A stretch of 64,000 nt of DNA, taken from positions 1 through 64,000 of the forward strand of contig NZ_JBFDAE010000006.1 in assembly GCF_040720935.1 (NCBI RefSeq). Direction: 5' to 3'. Positions 8,047 through 16,208 of this stretch are shown here, piece by piece. The stretch's first letter is position 1. Each line of letters begins with the position of its first letter. The notes under the pieces were generated by a model, which was given only the letters and a program-made list of their open reading frames with translations, had not been told where the DNA came from and did not search any database. The DNA is from Jejuia sp040720935. Lineage in GTDB: Bacteria; Bacteroidota; Bacteroidia; Flavobacteriales; Flavobacteriaceae. The translations under genes were made by a program, and so were the position numbers.

Positions 8047-8508
8047 ATGAGAAATAAGCGAAAACTTTTAATCGAACAATTGGACCAAAAGCTACAACCA
8101 TTCTCTGAAAGCAGAAAGGTCCTGGTCCCAGAACGTGGATGGATAAATACTATTCGAACTGCACTTAATATGACTATGGCCCAACTTGGTGCTAAACTAA
8201 ATATTACAAGACAAGGCGTAAAAAGAATTGAGGAAAGTGAGGCTAATGGCACGATAACACTCAATTCTTTAAAAGATGTTGCCATGGCTCTGGATTTAAA
8301 ATTGGTATATGCCCTGGTCCCAAAAAATGAGACCATAGACGATTTAATACAGAAAAAAGCAGATAAACTGGCCCAAAAAATAGTATTACGGACCAATCAA
8401 AATATGAAATTAGAGGACCAAGGGATTGGAGATGACAAGATAGCCAAAACCATAAAGGAACTTGCTAATGAAATAAAACGAGAAATGAGAAAGTCATTAT
8501 GGGATTAG
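8047..8508 (+). CDS. Mobile mystery protein A, XRE-type regulator/antitoxin
   Basis: From the ATG at 8047 the protein is 153 residues (an upstream start would read into the operator array). It matches the mobile mystery protein A pattern: VPERGWINTIRTALNMTMAQ leads into an XRE helix-turn-helix (TMAQLGAKLNITRQGVKRIE), followed by a helical C-terminal tail. These proteins are always paired with a Fic-domain partner and carried on mobile or accessory DNA. The stop overlaps the Fic start by 10 bp. It probably binds the four upstream palindromes and represses the pair. Confidence 0.85.
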   Translation: MRNKRKLLIEQLDQKLQPFSESRKVLVPERGWINTIRTALNMTMAQLGAKLNITRQGVKRIEESEANGTITLNSLKDVAMALDLKLVYALVPKNETIDDLIQKKADKLAQKIVLRTNQNMKLEDQGIGDDKIAKTIKELANEIKREMRKSLWD

Positions 8509-9107
8509 AATTCGTTTACAAAGATGGACAAACACCTTTAGAAGAAGAAGAAGAAGAAAAGGATGGTCTTAAAATAAAATCAATTACGACTCAAGGAGAG
8601 TTGGATGAATTTGAGCAACTGAACATTGAAAAAGCTGTCGAATGGACTATTCACACAAATTTGAAACCTGAAAATATTTTGACAGAAAAGTTTGTTAAAG
8701 ACTTACATAAAAAAATGTATGGTGATGTATGGAAATGGGCTGGTGAATTTAGAAGAACTGAAAAAAACATCGGAATTCCATGGACAAAAATTGGGCTTGA
8801 ATTAAAAAATTTACTGGACGACACCAAATATTGGATAAAAAACAAAACCTTTCCACCAGAAGAAATAGCAATTAGATTCAAACATCGAATAGTATCTATT
8901 CATTGTTTCCCAAATGGAAATGGAAGACACTCAAGAATGATGGCGGACATAATTATGGAATCAATATTTGGAAATGAAATATTTTCGTGGCATCAGTCTA
9001 ATATGGTAAAAGCTAACGAAATTAGAAAAGAGTACATTAATGCATTGAAAGAAGCTGACAATGGAAATGTTAAACCACTAATTGAATTTGCAAAGTCGAG
9101 TAGGTAA
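8499..9107 (+). CDS. Mobile mystery protein B, Fic-domain protein
   Basis: A 202-residue Fic protein with the complete catalytic loop HCFPNGNGRHSR (135-146), including the AMP-transferring histidine H135. A glutamate run (about 15-21) follows the N-terminus. Fic enzymes AMPylate or otherwise modify target proteins, and here the family pairing suggests a toxin-antitoxin-like unit. The last codons (TCGAGTAGGTAA) coincide with the 3' end consensus of group II intron 2, so the natural C-terminus has been replaced after about residue 199 by SSR and a stop supplied by the intron. The catalytic region is unaffected. Confidence 0.85.
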   Translation: MGLEFVYKDGQTPLEEEEEEKDGLKIKSITTQGELDEFEQLNIEKAVEWTIHTNLKPENILTEKFVKDLHKKMYGDVWKWAGEFRRTEKNIGIPWTKIGLELKNLLDDTKYWIKNKTFPPEEIAIRFKHRIVSIHCFPNGNGRHSRMMADIIMESIFGNEIFSWHQSNMVKANEIRKEYINALKEADNGNVKPLIEFAKSSR

Positions 9108-9947
9108 AGGGGAGTCTCACCCCTAAACCTCTCACAGAACCGGATCCCGAAGAAAAATCGGGACAAGCTGTGATAGTCTCCCATCATACGGCTCTTCAAG
9201 ACCTAAACTTTGTGTGTATCACACAAAATCCGCAGAATTAAGCAAATCTTCCTCCGTAGAGTTGTAAGTATTAATTCTTAAAATGGTCTTGCTAACCCCT
9301 TTGCTCGACTAAAGTTTCCTATAGCCTACCTTGGATACTTCTCGCTACTACGGGTTAGTCCGCCACTCCTATTGTGTATTGGTACTCTTGGGCTTGCCCT
9401 TCGGGATTATGCCGTTCTTCCTTAACACCACAAAAGAAGTTTCTCCTGTTACGTAATTGAGCCGTAAGCAGAGTTCTTGCCCTCTATATGCCGGTTGCCA
9501 CTTGACCAATAACCAGGTTACACTCGCCAAGTTTTATCCCGCAAGACCGCCCATCCCTCGATTTTGACAACGCTAAAGTTGTTTACAGCCTGCCCCGTAC
9601 TTGATACGGGGACACTTCTACAAGGGTTCAATCTCTTCTCTTTCAGCTCCTCTGCTCCCACCATAGCATCCTACTCACAATACAAAAATGGTAGTGCCTT
9701 TGACCTTATCGCTCAAGACCAAGCCCTGATAAGCTAAGCACCATAAGGCGGTTTGACCGGTATGCCCATACATCCCAACCGAGAGACCAATTCCCATTCT
9801 TTGTCCTTTGCGTGAGACCATCTTGGTTTGCTATACCAAACTCGTTTCTGAACAAAATAATGAGGCCCTCATCTCAATTACAGTTATGTTACTTGTTTGT
9901 CAATGAACTTAATCATATCTTGTATCCCCAAGTAACGCAGGACACAC
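9095..9947 (-). mobile_element. Group II intron 2, ORF-less and probably dead
   Basis: Minus-strand reading begins GTGTGTCC (9947), continues through a long structured domain I region with no ORF of note, and ends with a domain V/VI block: GAGCCGTATGATGGGAGACT, then GGTTCTGTGAGAGG, then GGGGTGAGACTCCCC and CTACTCGAC at 9095. No reverse transcriptase remains. A palindrome, TCCCGATTTTTCTTCGGGA, interrupts the 3' strand of domain V (9146-9165 region), where GTAC would be expected, so splicing is unlikely. A second palindrome (CCCGTACTTGATACGGG, about 9595-9611) lies in the domain I-III region. Ends are assigned by consensus. Confidence 0.7.
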
Positions 9948-10372
9948 AACAGTACAAAACAAACCAATGCAAATCTTGCCCCGTGAGGGACTTGTGCACA
10001 ACTTCTAAAGTAAATGGAAAGGTGCTACAGCGCAGTGAATTTCAAAAATACATAGAAGAAAATGCGCAACAAGTCTTAAAAAACCCCAAGGCATATAAAA
10101 AAAGACAAGCTATTGTAGAGCACCCTTACGGAACCATAAAACGACAATGGGGCTTTAGCTATATCTCAACTAAAAAAACAACCCAAAGAGCAAGTGCAGA
10201 TGTAGGGTTCATGTTCATAGCATATAACCTGAAAAGAATATGGAACATCCTGAAAACAAAGAAACAAACGCTTTTTAGAGCTATAAATATTCGTATGTTG
10301 CCTGTATTAGTTTTTTTAGGAGTTCCAGCTCTTTATTCCAGTCTTTATCAAAAAAAGCAAATTGCTATATAA
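9948..10372 (+). pseudogene. IS1182-family transposase remnant (C-terminal part)
   Basis: The reading frame holds the C-terminal third of an IS1182-type DDE transposase: a cysteine cluster CKSCPVRDLC, then QAIVEHPYGTIKRQWGF, which carries the last catalytic glutamate, and SADVGFMFIAYNLKRIWNIL. The N-terminal two thirds are missing; upstream of about 9948 the open frame is intron-derived and does not belong to the transposase. The IS right end probably lies shortly after 10372, before 10440. Confidence 0.8.
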
Positions 10373-10526
10373 TAGTGTAGTAAAAAAAGTATTTTAGTAC
10401 AAACTATCAAAAAACACGGAGGTTATTAGACGAACTGACGTTGGCAAACATTTTGAAAAATAAAATTTACAGAAATATTTACCAAAAATAGTGGTTGTGT
10501 TTAAAACTATCCATTAGAGAAAACTT

Positions 10527-11105
10527 TTAATTCCTATAATCAATATTTATTGGCAATCCTTTCTTTAAAGTTTGATATATAATGCAGCTTTTCTTAACAG
10601 CATTGACTAACATTTTCAGCCCTTTTGTATCTAAATCGTCAGATTCTAAATTAAAATCGATGTGCATGGACTGAAACTCAACTGGTGTTTCCATATTTAA
10701 TCTTAGTGTTCCTCTTACATCAACAAAAGCTGATACTTTAACTCGTGTTTTTTTGAGTTTTATATTGTATCGGTTGGCAATCATTCGGGTTGTACTTTCC
10801 ATACAAGAAGCCAAAGTAGCACAAAGCATATCCCCAGGATTCGGGTAGTCGTGATCGCCACCAACAGCCCTATGAACACCAATTTTAAAAGGCACTTTTA
10901 GTTCGGTGTTCATAGTAACAGTAGTTCTGAATGGATCATCAAGATGTTCTCCTAATACTTCGGCAGTATCGGTTATCCACGCTTTTTCTGGGTGCGTTTT
11001 ATATAAGTCATTTAGCCTTAAATGTCTTTCATTAACCACAGAAGGGTTTTGAATCACCTTCATTTTCCTGAGGATATGCTTTCCAGCAAATTTTACAGTT
11101 TTCAT
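10527..11105 (-). CDS. OsmC family protein
   Basis: A 192-residue OsmC/Ohr-fold protein. The segment PGDMLCATLASCMESTTRMI supplies the first conserved cysteine (C101, with C95 nearby) and KKSCIIYQTL the second (C174), the pair that reduces organic hydroperoxides in this family. A ~45-residue N-terminal extension precedes the fold. The start is 20 bp after the stop of the secreted protein gene upstream, so the two are probably an operon under the AraC-type operator at 11736-11769. The substrate is unknown. Confidence 0.85.
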   Translation of the reverse strand: MKTVKFAGKHILRKMKVIQNPSVVNERHLRLNDLYKTHPEKAWITDTAEVLGEHLDDPFRTTVTMNTELKVPFKIGVHRAVGGDHDYPNPGDMLCATLASCMESTTRMIANRYNIKLKKTRVKVSAFVDVRGTLRLNMETPVEFQSMHIDFNLESDDLDTKGLKMLVNAVKKSCIIYQTLKKGLPINIDYRN

Positions 11106-11124
11106 TTTAGTTTTTTTTGAATAT

Positions 11125-11673
11125 TTAAATCAATTTAAAATCCTCGTCAAACTTCAAGGTTCTCTTGTTTTTTCCTTTGCAAATCGTCACTTTATAGGAT
11201 ATAGCCGTACCAAAAAACTTAGTATAAGCCACGGTAACTTTGTTGCTTTTAATGATGAATAAAGGATTTTCGTTTAGAATCTTAATTCTAAGTGATAGAG
11301 GTAGTTTTATGTTTTTATAAGTCTCTAAGCTTTTGATTACCTCTCCTTTGTTGTTGAAAATAACATTAGCTCGAGAATGTTCTTTTTTGAAAGAGACATC
11401 ATAGATAGCCTTTTCTGAATTGTCGTAGATGCTGTTTTTAGCAACGTTATATTGGGCAATTTCATTTTGAAGGGCTTTTATTTCTGATGAGAACTTTAGT
11501 CCTTTAGTTTCATTTGAATAACTAGCTTCCGGTGTGATATTTTTATCAGTTTCAGAAGAAGGCATAATTGTGTTGAAATCTATGTCACCTATTGTAGCCG
11601 TAAAACTTTCCATTTGAGCATTTGTTGTTGTCAATGCTAAGACACTTACGAATGTTAAGATTAAATTTTTCAT
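11125..11673 (-). CDS. Small secreted protein of unknown function
   Basis: A 182-residue protein with a signal peptide (MKNLILTFVSVLALTTTNAQ, cleavage near residue 20). The mature part has a polar stretch and then a beta-rich C-terminal half (VIFNNKGEVIKSLETYKNIK) of the kind seen in small periplasmic PepSY-like proteins; I cannot assign a family. Its promoter shares the paired TAAAAGTTCAAA-type sites and the TACTTTTG box with the large LRR gene, suggesting the same regulator. It leads a probable two-gene operon with the OsmC gene. Confidence 0.6.
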   Translation of the reverse strand: MKNLILTFVSVLALTTTNAQMESFTATIGDIDFNTIMPSSETDKNITPEASYSNETKGLKFSSEIKALQNEIAQYNVAKNSIYDNSEKAIYDVSFKKEHSRANVIFNNKGEVIKSLETYKNIKLPLSLRIKILNENPLFIIKSNKVTVAYTKFFGTAISYKVTICKGKNKRTLKFDEDFKLI

Positions 11674-11700
11674 GATACGTTTTGTTTAATTGTTATATGT

Positions 11701-11769
11701 CAAAAGTATTGCTAAACAGAGGCTTTGAGTTTTGTTAGAAGTTCAAGTTTTTTGCTTAAAAGTTCAAAG
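11701..11769 (-). promoter_or_regulatory. Predicted AraC-type operator and -7 box upstream of 11673
   Basis: On the plus strand TAGAAGTTCAAGT (11736-11748) and TAAAAGTTCAAAG (11757-11769) are direct repeats 21 bp apart. The minus-strand -7 box TACTTTTG is at 11701-11708, 27 bp from the near repeat. The spacing and sequence match the LRR promoter at 16123-16191 exactly. Confidence 0.6.
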
Positions 11770-11780
11770 GATTTAAATAG

Positions 11781-11915
11781 AAGAGACTGTCTGAAAAGTG
11801 TCATTCTGAATGAATATGAAGAATCTGTAAAAAGTCAAAATATTGATAATTAGCATATTGAGATTCTTCGCTATCGCTCTGAATGACATTAAAGCCACTT
11901 TTCAGACAGCCTCTT
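11781..11915. repeat. Long hairpin, MITE-like or bidirectional terminator
   Basis: AAGAGACTGTCTGAAAAGTG (11781-11800) and CACTTTTCAGACAGCCTCTT (11896-11915) pair at 19 of 20 positions, and the inner sequences (TGTCATTC... with ...GAATGACA; GAAGAATCT with GAGATTCTTC) also pair. The arm core CTGTCTGAAAAAGTCA reappears alone at 20614-20629, so it is a dispersed element. It could also stop transcription of the LRR gene at 11940. Confidence 0.65.
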
Positions 11916-11939
11916 TTTTGTAAACAATAGAAAAAATAA

Positions 11940-12845
11940 CTAATTACATACTGTGTTAAAACTTATTTGAGCATCAACATCATCACTCCAAAGCAATGTA
12001 CTATATGAAGCATCATCTACTTGAATACAAGAGAGTTCTTCATTATTTGTAATAGATAAATGCGTGATATTTTGATTAAATCCGTTTTTAAGATTTAAAC
12101 TTGTTAACTCATTAAAATCACAATAAATAACTTGTAGATTTGTGTTGTGCGATACATCTATATTGGTTAAAAAGTTTCTATTTACTAGTACATATTTTAG
12201 TTCTGGATTATTACTAAAATCAATTGAAGTCAAGCTGTTGTCTTGACAGATAAACTCTTCTAAAAGTGGATTGTTGCTTACATCAACGCTTGATAAATTA
12301 TTTGAATCCATCTTTATGTATTTAAGCATTGGATTGCCACTAATGTCTATTGTAGAAAGGCTATTATTACCTAGACTTAAATCTTCTAACTTTAGATTAT
12401 TACTTAAGTCTATGTTGGTTAATTGGTTTTCGTGACAGTATAAAAAGTTTAATTCAGGATTGTTGGAAACATTTATATTGGTTAACTGATTTCCTTTACA
12501 ATCAAGTTCTTCCAAAAATTCATTTCCAGACAAATCGAGTGTTGTCAAGAGATTGTCGTTACATAACAAGTATTTCAAATTCTTAAATCCTTCTATTCCT
12601 TGTAAATTTTCAATACCCTTTTCATCTACGTTTAAGCTTAATACTGCTTCTGCATCAGTTTTAAGAATATTTCCATTTAATCCATTAGTGTCTATACCCA
12701 AATCAATTAAGGCTTGTTCAAAATTTGCATCTGGTATTGCAATTTCATTGCTTACCGTTGTGATGTTGTTATCATCATCTTTACTACATGCGCTCATTAA
12801 TATTGCGCATACCATTAAACCGAATAATTTCACTACTGATTTCAT
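11940..12845 (-). CDS. Leucine-rich-repeat lipoprotein
   Basis: A 301-residue protein with a lipobox (ILMSAC, Cys at about 20), an acidic linker, the module opener IAIPDANFEQALIDLG, and about nine LRRs of roughly 21 residues (pattern NxxLTxIDLSNNPxLxxLxC). It ends with a conserved C-terminal cap (CIQVDDASYSTLLW). The same module occurs four times in the neighbouring 1040-residue protein, so the two genes arose by duplication. Such proteins are cell-surface binding proteins in flavobacteria; the ligand is unknown. It lies downstream of, and 128 bp from, the larger gene, with a terminator-like hairpin between. Confidence 0.8.
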   Translation of the reverse strand: MKSVVKLFGLMVCAILMSACSKDDDNNITTVSNEIAIPDANFEQALIDLGIDTNGLNGNILKTDAEAVLSLNVDEKGIENLQGIEGFKNLKYLLCNDNLLTTLDLSGNEFLEELDCKGNQLTNINVSNNPELNFLYCHENQLTNIDLSNNLKLEDLSLGNNSLSTIDISGNPMLKYIKMDSNNLSSVDVSNNPLLEEFICQDNSLTSIDFSNNPELKYVLVNRNFLTNIDVSHNTNLQVIYCDFNELTSLNLKNGFNQNITHLSITNNEELSCIQVDDASYSTLLWSDDVDAQISFNTVCN

Positions 12846-12892
12846 TTTTTTTCTGATTTTTAAATTTAATATTTGAATTTATTAAGAGTAGA

Positions 12893-12921
12893 AGAAAGCC
12901 ACCATCATTACAATGATGGCT
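12893..12921 (-). terminator. Terminator hairpin after the large LRR gene
   Basis: On the minus strand AGCCATCATT-GTA-ATGATGGTGGCT is followed by TTCTTC; it lies about 50 bp after the stop at 12974. Confidence 0.5.
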
Positions 12922-12973
12922 CTCACAGCTATTAATCGGGCTCTAAAAGCTACTCCATCTTTAAACTAGAGCA

Positions 12974-15900
12974 CTATCTTACAATCAATTTCTTAGTGAT
13001 TGCTCCTGAATTATTTTGGATATTAACCACATACATTCCTGAAGGAATTTCTTGTATTGAAACTGACTGATTTGGATTAATAGTTTGCCTTTGGATTTGA
13101 CGACCATTAATATCGTAAACTGTTATTTCGGTGTCTTCTTGAAGTCCTTTTATTTGAAACTGATGTGTTGCGGGATTTGGATACAGCGATACAGAATCAA
13201 GTTCAGAAGCTTCACCTATACCGAGCGTAGCTCCACAATCTTCATTGAAGCTTGTTTGAGCGTCAATGTTAACCCAATTGGATTCGCTATAGATAACATC
13301 GTCTACAGAGACACAAAATAGCTCTGGATTACTCATAGTGTCAAACGTAGCTATGAGTTCGTTGTTTCCATTTCTAATGTCAAGCTCATTGAGCGAATTG
13401 TTTCTACAGTATAAGACTATAAGGTTTGTGTTTTGACTTAAATCCAATGTTTCCAACTGATTATTAGCACAATACAATTCACTCAAATTGTTATTGTTGC
13501 TCAAGTCTATGTTAGTTAGTTGATTTGAGGCAAATGATAATGCACTTAAATTAGAATTTTGTGATAGGTCTAAATCTGTTAATTGATTATTGCTACAATT
13601 AAGTGCTTGAAGGTTTGTTAAGTTACTTACATCTAACGCGGACAACTGGTTATCTGCACAAAACAAAAGCGTTAGGTTGGTAAAACCTTCAATGCCTTGT
13701 AGACTTTGAATGCTATTGGATTCTACATCTAAAACTTCAACAGCTTCAGCATCATATAAACGTATATTGCCTGTTAAACCATTAGTATCGTAGCCCAAGT
13801 TTATCAAAGCCTGTTCAAAGTTTACATCTGGTATTGGAATCAATGGTGAACAATCTTCACTAAAACTGGTTTGAACATCAATATTAGTCCAATTGGCTTC
13901 GCTATAGGCTACATCATCAACAGTTATACAAGTAAGTTCTGGATTATTTGTGGTGATAAATATATCAATGATGCCATTATTGCCATTACTTACATTGAGC
14001 CTGTTAAGTGCATTATTAGAGCATTGTATATTCTGTAAATCTGGATTCTGTACCAAATTAAGTTCGCTCAATTGATTGTTATTACTAACCATTTCAACTA
14101 AATCAACACTATCACTTACATCTAAAAATGTCAATAAATTGTTTTGTATATATAATACAAGCAAATTGCTTAGACCGTCAATGTTTACTGAAGTAAGATT
14201 GTTACTAGACGCGTGCAACTGTGCTAGACTAGGATTGTTAGAAGCATCTAATGTGCTTAATTGATTGTTATTGCATTCTAAAACGAGTAACAAGGGATTA
14301 TTTGAAACATCTATATTGGTTAACTGGTTGTTATTTACTCTTAAAAATTCAAGCAAGACATTGTTTTGGTGAACATGCAATGATGTGAGGTTATTATTTT
14401 CTGCATTAAGTTCCTTTAGTTTAGGATTGCCAACTAAATTCAAACTCGTTATAGCGTTGAAATTACAATTTAATGTCTCCAAATTTTCAAATGCCTCTAT
14501 ACCTTCTAAGCTTGAAATATTTCTGTTGTTTACAGCTAGATTTATGATGGATTGCGCTTCATAAAGAAACATGTTGCCATTCAGTCCGTTGCTGTCATGA
14601 CCTAAATCGATTAAAGCTTGTTCAAAATTAACATCTGGAATTGGTACTGTAGAAGTACAATCTTCACTAAAAACGGTTTGCGCATCAATATCTGTCCAGT
14701 TGGTTGTACTTGCCGAAACATCATCAACTTCAATACAATGCAAATCTGGATTATTCAACGCACTAAAGAATATCACATTAAAGTTGTTTCCATTCCTTAC
14801 ATTCAATGTGTGCAATTGATTGTCATCGCACAGCAAAGAATCTAATGCACTATTACTACTTAAATCCAGTACTGCAATTTGATTGTTAAAGCAGTTTAAA
14901 GATTCTAGTTGAAGATTACTGCTTAAATCCAAACTTGTTAACTGATTGTTACGGCAGTTTAAAGTTATAAGATTTGTATTTGAACTAAGGTCTAAACTAG
15001 TTATGTTGTTATCATGACATCGTAAAAGTGTGATATTGATAAATGCTTGGATACCTTCTATACTTGAAATGTTTTTATTGTTTACATCTAACTGAGTGAC
15101 AGCCTCTGCTTCAAGCCTCAAAATGTTTCCGTTTAAGCCGTTTGTGTCGTAACCTAAATCTATTAAGGCTTGTTCAAAATTTGTATCTGGTATAGGAATA
15201 GTGGTACCACAATTTTCACTAAAAAAGGATTGTGTATCAATATTAGCCCAATTGTTATTACTGTATGCTACATCATCGACTTGAATACAGGTTAAATTTG
15301 GATTTAAAAGTGCTGTAAAAAACTCAAAATTGCTGTTGTTCCCATTCTGAAGATTCAAATACGTTAATTCATTAGCGTTACAATGTAGTCTGGTAAGTGC
15401 GCTATTATTGGCAACACCCAATGTTATAAGATTATTCTCTTGACATTGTAATTCCTCTAGACTTACTACACCATTAACGTTCAATTCTATTAAGTCGTTG
15501 TCATAACAATAAAGAACTTCGAGATTAACGTTATTAGTAACATTTAAAGTTGACAACCCATTGCTATGGCAATACAAAGTTTGTAGCTGGATATTATTGC
15601 TAACATCTATAGACTCCAAATTATTAAATGGTACTATTAGTGATGTTAATGACAGACAATTGCTTACGTCAATATTTGTTAGTGCATTTGCAGTTGCCAG
15701 TATATTAGTTAAGGCAGTATTAAATGTAAGGTCTAAATTTAAAAGTTCGTTGTTTGAAAAATCTAAATATTCTAACAACGTGTTAGCACTTAAATCTATA
15801 CTCTGCAAATTGTTATTGCTTACTACTAAAGTGTTGAGGTTTACAAACCCTTCAATCCCTGTTAAGTCATTGATGTTTTTGTTATTTAATGATAGATTAA

Positions 15901-16096
15901 TAACGGCTTGAGCCTCGCTTTCAAGAATATTGCCATTAAGTCCGTTAGAGTCAATATTGGCATCAATAAGCGCTTGCTCAAAATTAGTGTCTGGAATGGC
16001 AATAGTTTGAGAAAACATATTGCTGATTGATAGTAATAGCACTAAACCTATTAGCGCTGATTTTTTAACTGAATTGTTTTGTAATACTTTTTTCAT
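12974..16096 (-). CDS. Surface leucine-rich-repeat protein with T9SS sorting domain
   Basis: A 1040-residue secreted protein: signal peptide (residues 1-30), four repeated LRR modules, and a type IX secretion C-terminal domain (about 963-1040; SLYPNPATHQFQIKG, VYDINGRQI, IPSGMYVVNI, KKLIVR). Each module starts with IPDTNFEQALID-type sequence (near residues 32, 299, 484 and 750), runs through about 6-12 LRRs and closes with a CIxVDDVAYS-NW cap. The T9SS tail means export across the outer membrane and probable anchoring. Adhesion or glycan binding is likely but unproven. The promoter carries AraC-type direct repeats and the AraC gene is immediately upstream. Confidence 0.85.
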   Translation of the reverse strand: MKKVLQNNSVKKSALIGLVLLLSISNMFSQTIAIPDTNFEQALIDANIDSNGLNGNILESEAQAVINLSLNNKNINDLTGIEGFVNLNTLVVSNNNLQSIDLSANTLLEYLDFSNNELLNLDLTFNTALTNILATANALTNIDVSNCLSLTSLIVPFNNLESIDVSNNIQLQTLYCHSNGLSTLNVTNNVNLEVLYCYDNDLIELNVNGVVSLEELQCQENNLITLGVANNSALTRLHCNANELTYLNLQNGNNSNFEFFTALLNPNLTCIQVDDVAYSNNNWANIDTQSFFSENCGTTIPIPDTNFEQALIDLGYDTNGLNGNILRLEAEAVTQLDVNNKNISSIEGIQAFINITLLRCHDNNITSLDLSSNTNLITLNCRNNQLTSLDLSSNLQLESLNCFNNQIAVLDLSSNSALDSLLCDDNQLHTLNVRNGNNFNVIFFSALNNPDLHCIEVDDVSASTTNWTDIDAQTVFSEDCTSTVPIPDVNFEQALIDLGHDSNGLNGNMFLYEAQSIINLAVNNRNISSLEGIEAFENLETLNCNFNAITSLNLVGNPKLKELNAENNNLTSLHVHQNNVLLEFLRVNNNQLTNIDVSNNPLLLVLECNNNQLSTLDASNNPSLAQLHASSNNLTSVNIDGLSNLLVLYIQNNLLTFLDVSDSVDLVEMVSNNNQLSELNLVQNPDLQNIQCSNNALNRLNVSNGNNGIIDIFITTNNPELTCITVDDVAYSEANWTNIDVQTSFSEDCSPLIPIPDVNFEQALINLGYDTNGLTGNIRLYDAEAVEVLDVESNSIQSLQGIEGFTNLTLLFCADNQLSALDVSNLTNLQALNCSNNQLTDLDLSQNSNLSALSFASNQLTNIDLSNNNNLSELYCANNQLETLDLSQNTNLIVLYCRNNSLNELDIRNGNNELIATFDTMSNPELFCVSVDDVIYSESNWVNIDAQTSFNEDCGATLGIGEASELDSVSLYPNPATHQFQIKGLQEDTEITVYDINGRQIQRQTINPNQSVSIQEIPSGMYVVNIQNNSGAITKKLIVR

Positions 16097-16122
16097 GACG
16101 GAATAGTTTTTAAATTACTCGT

Positions 16123-16191
16123 CAAAAGTATCTTAGAAATGAAGCTCAGGGTTTTCCTAAAAGTTCAAATAGTTTGTTTAAAAGTTCAAAT
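16123..16191 (-). promoter_or_regulatory. Predicted AraC-type operator and -7 box of the LRR gene
   Basis: Two identical 13-mers TAAAAGTTCAAAT occupy 16158-16170 and 16179-16191, 21 bp apart. The minus-strand -7 box TACTTTTG is at 16123-16130, 27 bp away. The architecture equals that at 11701-11769, and the AraC-family gene lies next to it. Confidence 0.65.
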
Positions 16192-16208
16192 GTGAAAAGA
16201 ACTGGTTT

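Noticed and set aside
9812..9947. N-terminal part of the IS1182 transposase
   Set aside because: The translation shows no transposase features and falls in intron 2 sequence; the true transposase segment begins near 9948.
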